DNA of 64,000 nt from Paenibacillus sophorae (GCF_018966525.1 NZ_CP076607.1:3844001-3908000), one strand, 5' to 3'; counted from the stretch's first letter, positions 43,713 through 52,433 are shown. The notes: a model not told the origin generated them from the letters alone. Made by a program: numbers and translations.

Positions 43713-44977
43713 TTAACGGCCGCAGCCGATTTACGCATGTTTACGACTCTCATAGCCAGCAGGGAAGCGAACAGGCACAGAAAACCTGCGGTAACGAAAG
43801 GAACCGTGTAACTGCCGAGCCATTGTCTAATCACACCGGCGCCGTAAGCTGCCGCGGAAGCACCAAGCTGGTGAGCCACCAGAATCCAGCCGAATACCAT
43901 CCCCGCTTTTTCTCTTCCAAAATGATCGGCGGTAATTTTGACGGTAGGCGGCACGGTTGCGATCCAGTCCAGCCCATAGAACACGGCAAACACCAGCAGA
44001 AGCGTATAACCGCCGTTCAGTGCGTAGGGCAGGAAGATAAGCGACAGTCCGCGAAGACCGTAATACCAGAACAGCAGCCATCTGCTGTCAAAACGGTCGG
44101 ACAGCCAGCCCGACAGCGTCGTGCCGACCATATCGAACATCCCCATTAGGGCGAGAAGCCCCGCAGCCGCTACAACCGGGATGCCAAAGTCGCCGCAGGC
44201 CGGAATCAGATGCGTACCGATAAGTCCGTTGGTAGAGAATCCGCAGAAGAAAAAAGTGCCTGCCAGCAGCCAGAACGTGCCGCTCTTAACCGCATCCTTC
44301 AGCGCAAGCAGCGGAGCGAGAAACAGATTGCCATGGAACGGCGCAGGCGGTGCAATCTCCGTCTCTCCAAGAGGAGGAACACCAACACTGAAAGGATGAT
44401 CTTTCATCCAAATCGCCACGATGGGAATCAGTACGAGCAGCACCGCAATTGTTGTGTAAATGGAAAACCGCCAGCCGAGGCCAACCGAGATCTTCGCCAG
44501 AAGAGGCAGAAACAGCAGCTGCCCCGTCGCCGCGCTGGCTGTAAGAATACCGACAACAAGCCCTCTGTGCTTCACGAACCAGCGGCCCGCCACCGTAACG
44601 CCCAGCACGTTGGCCAATGCCCCGGTAGCCAGGCCAATGACAACACCCCAAAGCGCAATGAACTGCCAGAGCTCCGTCATAAACGACGTTAACGCAAGGC
44701 TGATAGTCAGGAAACTCAGCGTCAGCAGCATGATGCGGCGAACACCAAAGCGGGCCATCAGCGCAGCGGAGAAAGGACCCATCAACCCGTACAAAAATAT
44801 ACGGATGGACAATGCGCCGGACACCGCGGAGCGGCTCCAGCCGAAATCTTTTTCAAATTGCAGCATCAATACGCTTGGAATCGAGCTGATGCCCGCCGAT
44901 ACCAGCAATACGAGAAAAACGATCGCAACCACAGTCCACCCATAATACCACCGGGGAGCTTTATTTATGAACGGCAT
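43706..44977 (-). CDS. MFS transporter of the oxalate/formate-antiporter or monocarboxylate type
   Basis: 423 residues, twelve membrane segments. YYGWTVVAIVFLVLLVSAGI at the start, FEKDFGWSRSAVSGALSIR and GVTVAGRWFVKHRGLVVGI are typical of the OFA/MCT branch, which moves small carboxylates. The last segment has WQWLGSYT-like loops. Substrate not assignable; single gene. Confidence 0.8.
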   Translation of the reverse strand: MPFINKAPRWYYGWTVVAIVFLVLLVSAGISSIPSVLMLQFEKDFGWSRSAVSGALSIRIFLYGLMGPFSAALMARFGVRRIMLLTLSFLTISLALTSFMTELWQFIALWGVVIGLATGALANVLGVTVAGRWFVKHRGLVVGILTASAATGQLLFLPLLAKISVGLGWRFSIYTTIAVLLVLIPIVAIWMKDHPFSVGVPPLGETEIAPPAPFHGNLFLAPLLALKDAVKSGTFWLLAGTFFFCGFSTNGLIGTHLIPACGDFGIPVVAAAGLLALMGMFDMVGTTLSGWLSDRFDSRWLLFWYYGLRGLSLIFLPYALNGGYTLLLVFAVFYGLDWIATVPPTVKITADHFGREKAGMVFGWILVAHQLGASAAAYGAGVIRQWLGSYTVPFVTAGFLCLFASLLAMRVVNMRKSAAAVKA

Positions 44978-45038
44978 CCCTTCACTCCTATCCTTATCTC
45001 TATCATTGCTTTATATCACACAATCAAGATTCCTTCAA

Positions 45039-45749
45039 TTACCAGGGCAGAGGCTGCCCCATATAAAAGAACTGTCCACTCGGTCCGTTTGCATCAACGA
45101 CAGCCAAAGCCACAGCCGTCTTGGCGCCTTCTTCCACCGGAATTTCCGCATTTGCTCCGCCCATGTCCGTCTGTACGAGTCCGGGATGCGTCGAATTTAC
45201 TTTCAGCCCAGTATTCTCCAGCTTCTGTGCCCAATAAGCGGTCAGCATGTTCAGCGCCGCCTTGGAAGCGGCATATGCCGGATCTCCGAGCTTGCGTACC
45301 GTTTCATCGGTATGCATTAACGCAATGGAGCCGATCGCGCTGCTCTGGTTCACGATTCGTCCCGCCTCACTTTTCAGCAGCAGCGGAAGCAGTGATTCCG
45401 TCAGTAAGAACGGAGCAAACGTATTGACCTCAAAGGTCTGGCGGAAAGCGTCTAGATTTCCTCCAGAAGAACGCAGCGCGATCCCTGCATTATTAATCAG
45501 GATATCCAGCTTGCCATAGCGCCGGTCGATCCACTCGGCTAATGCTTCAATGTCGTCCTTATTCGTAACTTCCAACTGTACGCCGATTGCATCAATACCC
45601 GCAGCTGATAAAGGCTTCGCAGCCGCCTCTGCCGAGGAGAGCGTACGTGCGCCCATCAGAACGGTGATGCCAAGCGCACCCAGTTGTTTGGATATTTCCA
45701 GTCCGAGACCTCTATTGGCTCCAGTAACCAAAGCGATTTTTTGAGTCAT
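45039..45749 (-). CDS. short-chain dehydrogenase (carbonyl reductase type)
   Basis: 236 residues from ATG 45749 (TTAGGAGGAATC upstream); the longer frame to 45842 lacks a site. NADPH site KIALVTGANRGLGLEISKQL, NNAGIAL, catalytic Ser in NQSSAIGSI and YAASKAAL with the normal Tyr-x3-Lys. A 20-residue insertion before the Tyr (LMHTDETVRKLGDP) matches carbonyl-reductase SDRs. Follows the TetR gene; the 22-bp dyad at its promoter recurs at the TetR promoter. Confidence 0.88.
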   Translation of the reverse strand: MTQKIALVTGANRGLGLEISKQLGALGITVLMGARTLSSAEAAAKPLSAAGIDAIGVQLEVTNKDDIEALAEWIDRRYGKLDILINNAGIALRSSGGNLDAFRQTFEVNTFAPFLLTESLLPLLLKSEAGRIVNQSSAIGSIALMHTDETVRKLGDPAYAASKAALNMLTAYWAQKLENTGLKVNSTHPGLVQTDMGGANAEIPVEEGAKTAVALAVVDANGPSGQFFYMGQPLPW

Positions 45750-45771
45750 GATGATTCCTCCTAAATTATTA

Positions 45772-45793
45772 TTTAAGAATATGCGTTCTTTAA
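45772..45793 (-). promoter_or_regulatory. TetR-type operator upstream of the SDR gene
   Basis: TTTAAGAA and TTCTTTAA flank a 6-nt centre, forming a 22-nt dyad. The half-site TGCGTTCTTWAA recurs in the TetR promoter at 46426-46444. Confidence 0.65.
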
Positions 45794-45807
45794 TTAAGCA
45801 AAAAAAA

Positions 45808-46392
45808 TTAAAATACAGCCGAAAGTGCAACTTTATATACATCCTGTAACGTTTTACGGTCAGTTGTCGTCTTGGCCATGATATGCACTCCCTGCTTCAC
45901 ACCGACTAAGAAACGCGACAGCTCGCGGAGATTATGCTTCCCTTTCAGCCCGCCTTCCTTCTGCGCGCGAAGCAGAAAGCTGTAGAACCGGTTCTCCATA
46001 TCCAGCAGACTGGCCTCCACCCTGCTCGCCACCTTGGGGTCAAAGGGCGCCAGCTCGACGGCCGTATTGGCAATTAAGCAGCCGCGCCGTTCTTTTGCGT
46101 TGTCCATAGAGCTTTCGATCAGCCGCTCGAAAAAGGCGGAAAGCTGCTCTTTCGGATTGCCGGGTTCCTCCAACACTGCAAACAGTTTTCCCGCCGAATG
46201 ATGCCGGAACCGGTCAAGCGCGGCCAGAAACAAATCATTCTTATCCCCGAACGTTTCATACAAGCTGCCTCTGTGTACTCCGGTATGTTCGCATAAATCC
46301 TGAATCGATGTTTTTTCAAAGCCTTTGCTCCAGAACAGTTCCATTGCTTTATCCAATACCGTTTCTTCGTCGAACTCCCGCGGTCTAGCCAT
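45808..46392 (-). CDS. TetR-family regulator
   Basis: 194 residues from ATG 46392 (GGAGGAG upstream). N-terminal HTH: RPREFDEETVLDKAMELFWS, then TSIQDLCEHTGVHRGSLYET. The C-terminal ligand domain has the RRGCLIANTAVEL segment, which places it in the AcuR/YxaF-like group often paired with oxidoreductases. It lies directly upstream of the SDR gene it probably represses, and has its own promoter with the shared half-site. Confidence 0.88.
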   Translation of the reverse strand: MARPREFDEETVLDKAMELFWSKGFEKTSIQDLCEHTGVHRGSLYETFGDKNDLFLAALDRFRHHSAGKLFAVLEEPGNPKEQLSAFFERLIESSMDNAKERRGCLIANTAVELAPFDPKVASRVEASLLDMENRFYSFLLRAQKEGGLKGKHNLRELSRFLVGVKQGVHIMAKTTTDRKTLQDVYKVALSAVF

Positions 46393-46415
46393 TATCACTC
46401 CTCCTCTCTGAATCC

Positions 46416-46444
46416 ATCTTAATCATTTAAGAACGCACAGTCAA
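46416..46444 (-). promoter_or_regulatory. tetR promoter with operator half-site
   Basis: TTGACT (46444-46439), a 17-nt spacer containing GTGCGTTCTTAAA, and TAAGAT (46421-46416). The spacer repeats the half-site of the SDR operator, suggesting autorepression. Confidence 0.65.
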
Positions 46445-46585
46445 GTATTATTATGAAAATTTGCAGTTGACAATTTGACAGATACAGTTCGCCCTTTTAT
46501 CATTTGGCGTGATAATATTACGGCAGGATATCTGCCGATTTGCAAAGAGCGTTTTCAATATAGATAGGAGGTCGCGAATTACATA

Positions 46586-47320
46586 ATGAAAATGGAAACA
46601 GCCCGGACAGAGACGACCGGGAGCTATGCGGATGAAGAAAGCTTTTTAATGGGCGTAAAGGACTGCTTACCCACACTGCTAGGCTATTTGAGCATCGGAT
46701 TTGCGGCGGGCGTCGCCCAGAAGACGGCGGGGTTAAGCCTTACGGAGATTATCCTGATGTCTCTTATTCTATATGCCGGGTCCGCCCAGTTTATCGCCGC
46801 AGGCATGATTGCCATGGGCAGTCCGTCCGCAGGCATTATTATAACGATTCTATTCGTTAATCTTCGGCATCTGCTTCTAAGCGCCGCCATATCGTCTTAC
46901 TTCCGTCATTTAACGCCTTTCCGAAATTTCCTTGTCGGCGTTCTTCTTACGGACGAGACGTTCGGCGTCGCCATTAATGAAGCAGCCAAACGCAAAAGCA
47001 TCAGCGAGAAATGGATGCACGGGCTTAATATCACCGCTTATTTGAACTGGTGCGCCGCCAACATTGCCGGTGCCCTTCTCGGACAGTGGATTGCCAGCCC
47101 CGAAAAGTTTGGCCTCGATTATGCGCTTCCGGCCATGTTCATCGGGTTGCTGGTTCTTTCCATAATGAGCCGGCGCAAAATCCGGACGGATGTGATCGTC
47201 GGGCTGTCTGCCGCAGCAGTGGCGATCGGCGTTTCTCTGTGGATCTCCCCGACCGTTGGGGTCATAGCGGCAACAGTCATAGCGGCGACTATTGGAATGG
47301 CGGTGGAAAAATGGAAGTAA
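46586..47320 (+). CDS. azlC: branched-chain amino acid exporter, large subunit AzlC
   Basis: 244 residues, five or six membrane segments. LGYLSIGFAAGVAQKTAGLS, LMSLILYAGSAQFIAAGM, NLRHLLLSAAISSYF, LLTDETFGVA and NITAYLNWCAANIAGALLGQ are AzlC hallmarks. With AzlD it exports leucine, isoleucine, valine and analogues. The best AGGAGGT site is about 14 nt upstream of this ATG, longer than usual. Last 10 nt overlap azlD. Confidence 0.92.
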   Translation: MKMETARTETTGSYADEESFLMGVKDCLPTLLGYLSIGFAAGVAQKTAGLSLTEIILMSLILYAGSAQFIAAGMIAMGSPSAGIIITILFVNLRHLLLSAAISSYFRHLTPFRNFLVGVLLTDETFGVAINEAAKRKSISEKWMHGLNITAYLNWCAANIAGALLGQWIASPEKFGLDYALPAMFIGLLVLSIMSRRKIRTDVIVGLSAAAVAIGVSLWISPTVGVIAATVIAATIGMAVEKWK

Positions 47321-47637
47321 GAAGCGAAATTTTGTGGATTATACTTGGTTCGGCGGCCGTTACCCTTATTCCGCGCGTCTTGCCTTTAATGGTGCTCAGC
47401 CGGTTCAAGCTTCCGGATTGGAGCATGCGGTGGTTAAGTCATGTGCCGGTGTCCATTATGGCCGCTCTGGTGGCTCAGGAACTGCTAATCCAGGACGGTA
47501 AGCTCACTCCGCTGACAAGCAATACGGAGTTGTTCGCAGCAGTTCCCGCTTTTCTCGTCGCTATCACAACGCGCAGCCTGCTCGGAACCGTAATGGTGGG
47601 TATCGTGTCGTTGATGCTGCTGCGTCTGGTGCTTTAA
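47311..47637 (+). CDS. azlD: branched-chain amino acid exporter, small subunit AzlD
   Basis: 108 residues from ATG 47311, which overlaps the end of azlC by 10 nt. LGSAAVTLIPRVLPLMVL, WLSHVPVSIMAALVAQELL and LVAITTRSLLGTVMVGI give four membrane segments. Its TAA overlaps the stop codon of the opposing DUF421 gene, so the two converge with no spacer. Confidence 0.9.
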   Translation: MEVRSEILWIILGSAAVTLIPRVLPLMVLSRFKLPDWSMRWLSHVPVSIMAALVAQELLIQDGKLTPLTSNTELFAAVPAFLVAITTRSLLGTVMVGIVSLMLLRLVL

Positions 47638-48494
47638 GTAGTCAGCAGCGGCTTAAGCTCTGTAATCACTGCCTGAAGCTGGGACGAGCACTGCTCGTAC
47701 AGCTTTTTGGTGTCCTTGTTTTGAGCGGACAGCCCGAACAATTCAAGATCCGCTTCGCATTTTTTCAGCAGGGCGTACACTTCAGGCTTCTCCTGCGGCT
47801 GCGGGACTTGAACGTTGTCGGCGTATAAATCGACGGTCAGATCCCCGTAGGAATCGACCTGGCCCAAGAAAATATCCTGCAAGTTTAGCTGCTGCTTCTC
47901 CAGCTCATCCATCAGCCACTTTGGAGTCTTCCCCATCATATCGAGCGGTTCGGGCATCAATTTCCCGTCCATAATGACGGCTTGGGTTTCTTTCTCCGGA
48001 GCCACCTTAATTCCCAAATGCTTCGGAGTAAGCGGCTGATTCTCGCGGTTGAGCAGTACGTTGATCTGTCCGCTCGACTCCATAATCGCGAACTCGACAT
48101 CCGCTACTTTAAATACGTCCTTGGCCCGAAGCTGCTCAAGCAGATCGTCAGTTGTCAGGCGCTCTTTTTTCATATTCTCTTCCAGGATCTTGCCGTCCTT
48201 GATCAGTACGGTCGCTTTGAAATCAACGAAGTCTCTGGCCCTCTTACTCTTGAGCTGCAAAAATTCGATCCCGAAGGAAATAGCGATCCATACCAGAATC
48301 GCGATCATGCCCAGATGCCAGTTCTTATCCGTATCCAGCGAGATGTAAGCTGCCAAGCTGCCAAGCGTAATCCCCGTAATGTATTCGAAGAAAGAAAGCT
48401 GGGATACCTGTCTTTTGCCAAGTATCTTTGTTAACAGAAAAAGTACGACCACCGCGAATATGGTCCGAAAAATAACCTCTAACCAAGTCGGCAT
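47634..48494 (-). CDS. DUF421 (YetF-type) membrane protein with C-terminal DUF1657-like domain
   Basis: 286 residues. Three N-terminal membrane segments (LEVIFRTIFAVVVLFLLTKI, then GKRQVSQLSFFEYITGITLG) lead to the DUF421 cytoplasmic part (TVLIKDGKILEENMKKERLT, VEFAIMESSGQINVL). The last 55 residues (ALLKKCEADLELFGLSAQNK, DTKKLYEQCSSQLQAVITEL) align by eye with the separate DUF1657 protein encoded divergently at 48700. DUF421 and DUF1657 proteins are known partners of extra spoVA (spore germination) operons. No spoVA genes occur here. Membrane location is clear, function unknown. Confidence 0.82.
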   Translation of the reverse strand: MPTWLEVIFRTIFAVVVLFLLTKILGKRQVSQLSFFEYITGITLGSLAAYISLDTDKNWHLGMIAILVWIAISFGIEFLQLKSKRARDFVDFKATVLIKDGKILEENMKKERLTTDDLLEQLRAKDVFKVADVEFAIMESSGQINVLLNRENQPLTPKHLGIKVAPEKETQAVIMDGKLMPEPLDMMGKTPKWLMDELEKQQLNLQDIFLGQVDSYGDLTVDLYADNVQVPQPQEKPEVYALLKKCEADLELFGLSAQNKDTKKLYEQCSSQLQAVITELKPLLTT

Positions 48495-48699
48495 TTCAGC
48501 GTCCTCCTATTGTTTCTTGGTGTTTTTAACAAGTTCATTATTTCTCGGAGCTTCGGAAAATATGCGGAAATGTTCCTTTGCTGCTTCCGTCCCAACAAAA
48601 ATCCGATCGGTGAATAATTGCAGCTTAAGGAGCAAATATTAGTGAACGGCTCACTACTATTACGCCAATACATTTACGCCAACACAGGAGGAATTGACA

Positions 48700-48906
48700 A
48701 TGACTGTAGCTTCAGATGTAAAAACCTGCCTTTCTTCACTGAAAAGCGCTCAAGCAAGCCTTGAACAGTTCGCATTGAGCACTCAAAATCAGAACGCCAA
48801 AACACTGTTCACCTCTGCCGCGCAGCAAACCCAGCAAATCGTTCAGCAAGTGGAAAGCCGGGTTCAGGATCTGGAAAAAGAAGAACCTCAATACAAAGGG
48901 TTTTAG
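48700..48906 (+). CDS. DUF1657 small protein
   Basis: 68 residues from ATG 48700 (AGGAGG 8 nt upstream). Two helices, SDVKTCLSSLKSAQASLEQF and SAAQQTQQIVQQVESRVQDL, with the LEQFALSTQNQNAK turn shared with the C-terminus of the opposing DUF421 protein. Family members are linked to mobile spoVA operons and spore inner membrane proteins. Divergent spacer of 205 nt to the DUF421 gene; terminator downstream. Confidence 0.85.
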   Translation: MTVASDVKTCLSSLKSAQASLEQFALSTQNQNAKTLFTSAAQQTQQIVQQVESRVQDLEKEEPQYKGF

Positions 48907-48916
48907 TAAAAAGGCA

Positions 48917-48965
48917 AAAGGCCTCTTTCTCCACTAATCAGTGGGGAGTGAGGCCTTTCGTTCGT
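48917..48965 (+). terminator. intrinsic terminator after DUF1657 gene
   Basis: AAAGGCCTC pairs with GAGGCCTTT, with an inner CTCCAC/GTGGGG stem; a short T-rich tail follows. It also lies downstream of the convergent secreted-protein gene. Confidence 0.7.
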
Positions 48966-49006
48966 TAGCTATTCAATTTGACTGGTCTGCCGGCATATCC
49001 TCTTTT

Positions 49007-49978
49007 TCACCCAAACTTCTTAAAATCCTGCAAAAATTCCTCGATTTTCCCGTTCCATCTGTTGCCGCTTGCATCCAAAAGCCCCAGCACACTCTTGATC
49101 GTCTTCAAAATTCTGCTGTCCCCTGTCCCGTTCTGCACCGCCTTTTCATAGGCTTGTCTTAGCTTGGGATCGATGGTTGTCGGTTCCCCGCTTGTGCCAT
49201 ACTCATAGGCGGGTGTATTGTTAGAGCCGTAAAAGACGAACATTTCCATCAGTTTGAGCTTGTCATTAACCGCAGCGGTGCGGTTGGACTTCGGGTACTC
49301 TTTCACGTAGGATTCGAGAGCAAGCGCACGATTAATCAGCTCATCCCAAGTAATGACAATGGCCGCATCGCTCAGGGCCGGCTTATTGGAATCGGTTGCC
49401 ATCAGATCGATGTAGGCAGCGATGTCCTTCCCGATATAAGGCTTGAAATATTTGAATCCCTCGTAATGCATCACGGGGTAGTACATGCCTTCACTGGTCT
49501 CCAGCTTATAGCCGTAACCGTAAGACTCGGTTAATACGGCGCGAACACCGGGATCTGTAATGGATTTCAGCAGGCTGCTGTAAGTGAGTCCGGTCTGCAG
49601 CCCGTTCTTACGGACGGCGTCGTCGATCGCCTTCTGCACCTTCTCCGGAAAGAGCTTTTCCGAAAAAGCGTTTAGTCTCGCCTTTTGCGCATTTTCAAGC
49701 TGAAGCACCATGACGGTGGCCCGCCAGGAATCGGCTCTTTTTAGGTTATTGAGCAGGTAATTACGGGCTTGGATTAAGCTTGTCGGCGTCTTTGCCGAGT
49801 TTTTCAGATATTTCTGGAACTGGTTATACACGCCTACGCTTTGTTCAGCGGTTACGGCCGTTGCTGCTGATACAGATGGAGTAAATGCCGCTGTGCCGGC
49901 ACCGGCTCCCAAAGCGATCGCGAGACCGAGCAGCGCCCCTTTTTTTAATTTTGCGGATGTTTCCAATAGAGTCATCAT
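49007..49978 (-). CDS. secreted protein of unknown function
   Basis: About 323 residues. A Lys-Lys-containing signal peptide (KLKKGALLGLAIALGAGAG, cleavage near VSA-AT) precedes a mainly helical domain. Notable segments: LLNNLKRADSWRATVMVLQL, YGYGYKLETSEGMYYPVMHY and LMEMFVFYGSNNTPAYEYG. No enzyme motif is recognised. ATG 49978 is chosen because AGAAGG is 6 nt upstream; the ATG at 49984 touches the site. Probably exported to the wall or medium. Confidence 0.75.
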   Translation of the reverse strand: MMTLLETSAKLKKGALLGLAIALGAGAGTAAFTPSVSAATAVTAEQSVGVYNQFQKYLKNSAKTPTSLIQARNYLLNNLKRADSWRATVMVLQLENAQKARLNAFSEKLFPEKVQKAIDDAVRKNGLQTGLTYSSLLKSITDPGVRAVLTESYGYGYKLETSEGMYYPVMHYEGFKYFKPYIGKDIAAYIDLMATDSNKPALSDAAIVITWDELINRALALESYVKEYPKSNRTAAVNDKLKLMEMFVFYGSNNTPAYEYGTSGEPTTIDPKLRQAYEKAVQNGTGDSRILKTIKSVLGLLDASGNRWNGKIEEFLQDFKKFG

Positions 49979-50102
49979 ATGCATCCTTCTTTCTTTGCTG
50001 TTATGCAGTGTGATTACCCTCTAGACGCACACACGCCGCAATTTGTTGCAGCAAATCAGATCTTACGGCTTCACATTTATATAGAATGGCACCCATTTCC
50101 GC

Positions 50103-50131
50103 AAAAAAGCCCCCGGCATTTCGCCAAGGGC
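50103..50131 (-). terminator. intrinsic terminator of the DHA2 exporter
   Basis: GCCCTTGGC pairs with GCCGGGGGC (9 bp, two G-U) and is followed on the minus strand by TTTTTT. Confidence 0.88.
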
Positions 50132-50154
50132 CTTTAGAGCGGTTGAAGTTTCGT

Positions 50155-51618
50155 TTAGTGCATGCCACCTTCCTGCGGATGTCGGACGGTGACCTGCTTC
50201 AGGAAGAAAGCGATGACGAGACCGACAATGGTTAGCGCCATGGCGAAGATAAAGGCGTGCTGAACTCCTTGAGTAAAGGCAGGAAGCAGATGAACCGGGT
50301 CCTGCGGATTCTCCACGCTCTCCAGGTAGCTTTTCGAGCCAGCTGTCATGATGCTGATTGCAAGCGCGGTGCCAACAGCTCCCGCAACCTGCTGGAGCGT
50401 GTTCATAATGGCCGTACCATGCGGATACAGCTCAAGTGGAAGCTGGTTGATTCCGTTCGTCTGCGCCGGCATGAACACCATCGATACACCGATCATCAGC
50501 GCGCTGTGCAGCACAACCGTAAATACAACCGAGGAAGCCGGGTTAATGTCCGCAAAGAACCATAGCGTCGCGGCGACAATAACCAGACCCGGAATAACAA
50601 GCCACTTCGGTCCGAATTTATCAAACAGCCGGCCCATTAGCGGCGACATCAAGCCGTTGATAAGTCCCCCCGGAAGCAGCATAAGCCCGGCCTTGAACGG
50701 ACTATACCCCTGTCCATTCTGCAGATACAGCGGAAGGATTAGCATGGCGGCCAGAATGACCATCATACAGATAAAAATCATCAGCAGTCCGACGACAAAC
50801 ATTGGGTACTTAAATGCGCGCAAATCCATCAGCGGCTGCTTCATCGTCAGCTGGCGCCATATGAACAACACCAGCGACACAACGCCGGCAGCAATGCCTA
50901 TGAGCACTTTGGGGCTGCTCCAGCCTTCAGTGTCTCCTGCGCTGCTGAAACCAAACACGACGCCGCCAAAGCCGACCGAGGAGAGCAGAATCGATAACCA
51001 GTCGATTTTCGGCTTGGTTACCTCCGTTATATTTTGCATATATATCATGCCGAAGATCAGCGCGATCACAAGAAACGGCAGCGACATCCAGAAAATCCAG
51101 TGCCAGCTCAGGTTCTCAATTAGCAGACCGGCAATGGTCGGGCCGGTGGCAGGAGCCACCATAATGACAAGACCGATCATGCCCATGGCCGCACCTCTTT
51201 TTTCAGCCGGAATAAGCACCAGAATCGTATTGAACAACAGCGGCAGCAGCAGCGCCGTTCCCATCGCCTGCACCACTCGGGCGACCAGCAAATATTCGAA
51301 GCTTGGCGATGCGGCAGCCAGAGCCGTTCCGATGATGGAGAAAGACAAGGATGCAATAAACAACTGTCTCGTCGTGAACCGCTGAAGCAGCAGGCCCGAG
51401 ATAGGCACAAGAATTCCCAGTGTCAGCAAATAAGCCGTCGTCAACCACTGCGCCGTGGCCGGTGTAATCTTCAGCACATCCATCAATACGCTGAGCGCGA
51501 CGTTAAGCGCAGTTTCACTGAACATGCCGATAAAGCCGCTAAGGAGCAGCGCGATCAGGATCGGCATTTTCCTGATCTTCTCCTGGTTTATGGCTGTAGA
51601 TTGCATTGTTTCTCCCAC
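50155..51618 (-). CDS. DHA2-family multidrug exporter (EmrB/LmrB-like)
   Basis: 487 residues, fourteen predicted membrane segments. Motifs: MFSETALNVALSVLMDVLKI, AQWLTTAYLLTLGILVPISG (DHA2 motif D1), VARVVQAMGTALLLPLLFNT and GPTIAGLLIENLSWHWIFWM (motif C). Proton-driven efflux of drugs or lincosamide-like compounds is expected. GTG start behind AGGAGG; an alternative ATG lies four codons later. No regulator adjoins it. Confidence 0.85.
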   Translation of the reverse strand: MGETMQSTAINQEKIRKMPILIALLLSGFIGMFSETALNVALSVLMDVLKITPATAQWLTTAYLLTLGILVPISGLLLQRFTTRQLFIASLSFSIIGTALAAASPSFEYLLVARVVQAMGTALLLPLLFNTILVLIPAEKRGAAMGMIGLVIMVAPATGPTIAGLLIENLSWHWIFWMSLPFLVIALIFGMIYMQNITEVTKPKIDWLSILLSSVGFGGVVFGFSSAGDTEGWSSPKVLIGIAAGVVSLVLFIWRQLTMKQPLMDLRAFKYPMFVVGLLMIFICMMVILAAMLILPLYLQNGQGYSPFKAGLMLLPGGLINGLMSPLMGRLFDKFGPKWLVIPGLVIVAATLWFFADINPASSVVFTVVLHSALMIGVSMVFMPAQTNGINQLPLELYPHGTAIMNTLQQVAGAVGTALAISIMTAGSKSYLESVENPQDPVHLLPAFTQGVQHAFIFAMALTIVGLVIAFFLKQVTVRHPQEGGMH

Positions 51619-51830
51619 TCTTAATTCCTCCTGATATCCTAGTCTATTCTTCTCTCTATTCTTGTACTCGCTTCAAAGAACTGTATCCAATCATTTGTTA
51701 ATACTCCTAGTATGTCAAAGTATAACCGAACATAAGTTCTAATTCAAGAAGTTTCCAGTATAAAGATTGCGGCAGGTGTGAGGGAAACGAAATGAAGCGT
51801 TGAATGTGAAAGCAATTGAGGAGGGTACGC

Positions 51831-51887
51831 ATGTCCCCTTCTATGCTCCCTTACTCCTCCTATTATAACAATCGGTCTAAACAATAA
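51831..51887 (+). CDS. possible 18-residue micro-ORF
   Basis: ATG preceded by GAGGAGG at 6-nt spacing; product MSPSMLPYSSYYNNRSKQ. The GAGGAG of the ribosome site can pair with CTCCTC inside the frame, giving a hairpin. It ends 94 nt before the DUF4395 gene, whose own promoter comes in between, so it is probably not a leader for that gene. Could be chance. Confidence 0.25.
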   Translation: MSPSMLPYSSYYNNRSKQ

Positions 51888-51928
51888 AATCATAAATTTA
51901 AACTAAAAGTCAATGTTTTAACTTTCAA

Positions 51929-51957
51929 ATCAGGCTGGAAGATACTATAATTAAATT
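51929..51957 (+). promoter_or_regulatory. promoter of the DUF4395 gene
   Basis: TTTCAA, 17-nt spacer, perfect TATAAT ending about 25 nt before the GTG/ATG region of the gene. Confidence 0.6.
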
Positions 51958-51981
51958 ATTCCAATATGCGAGGTGGGTATT

Positions 51982-52416
51982 ATGGCCGGTACGTTAAAAG
52001 GGATTCCCAGACCTCTTGTCAGGGTCAATCAATCGGTTATTGTTTTGTCTGTGCTGCTGACCTGGTTTACCGGCTTTTACTGGTTTCTGGCTATTCCGCT
52101 GGCCGCAGGACTGCTCGGCTTAATTTCCCAATATAATCCTGTGATCCGCCTCTCCGCCCGCTTCCTAAGGAAAGACCGCTCCGCCTATATTCTCGAAGAT
52201 GAGGATCAGCAGAGGTTCAATCAAACTATCGCGGTAATCTGTCTGGCCGCCGGACTTATCAGTTATCTCGCTGGTTGGTTAATCTCGGCGTATATTTTCA
52301 CCGCTATTGTAGCTGCCGCGGCCTTCGTTGCCATACTTGGCTTCTGCATCGGCTGTTTCATCCATTATCAATGGAAAATGTACACATATAGACGGAAACA
52401 AGGCAGCCACCGTTGA
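51982..52416 (+). CDS. DUF4395 membrane protein
   Basis: 144 residues, four membrane segments: VNQSVIVLSVLLTWFTGFYW, FLAIPLAAGLLGLI, IAVICLAAGLISYLAGW and FVAILGFCIGCFIHYQWKMY. GIPRPLVRVNQ and NPVIRLSARFL are typical of DUF4395, a family sometimes beside thioredoxins; none is here. ATG 51982 has GAGGTGGG upstream. Its stop codon lies inside the terminator hairpin. Confidence 0.78.
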   Translation: MAGTLKGIPRPLVRVNQSVIVLSVLLTWFTGFYWFLAIPLAAGLLGLISQYNPVIRLSARFLRKDRSAYILEDEDQQRFNQTIAVICLAAGLISYLAGWLISAYIFTAIVAAAAFVAILGFCIGCFIHYQWKMYTYRRKQGSHR

Positions 52417-52433
52417 TGGCTGCCTCGTTTTTT
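52401..52433 (+). terminator. intrinsic terminator overlapping the DUF4395 stop
   Basis: AGGCAGCC pairs with GGCTGCCT, then CGTTTTTT. The TGA stop is in the loop. Confidence 0.88.

Larger units (their letters stand above)
51619..51981. other. intergenic region with promoter and possible micro-ORF
   Basis: The left part is AT-rich and probably holds the exporter promoter. At 51831-51887 an 18-codon frame has a strong ribosome site (see entry). The right part holds the promoter of the DUF4395 gene. No other structure seen. Confidence 0.5.

Noticed and set aside
50348..51385. 345-codon plus-strand ORF
   Set aside because: Antisense shadow of the DHA2 exporter; composition reflects reversed membrane-segment codons.
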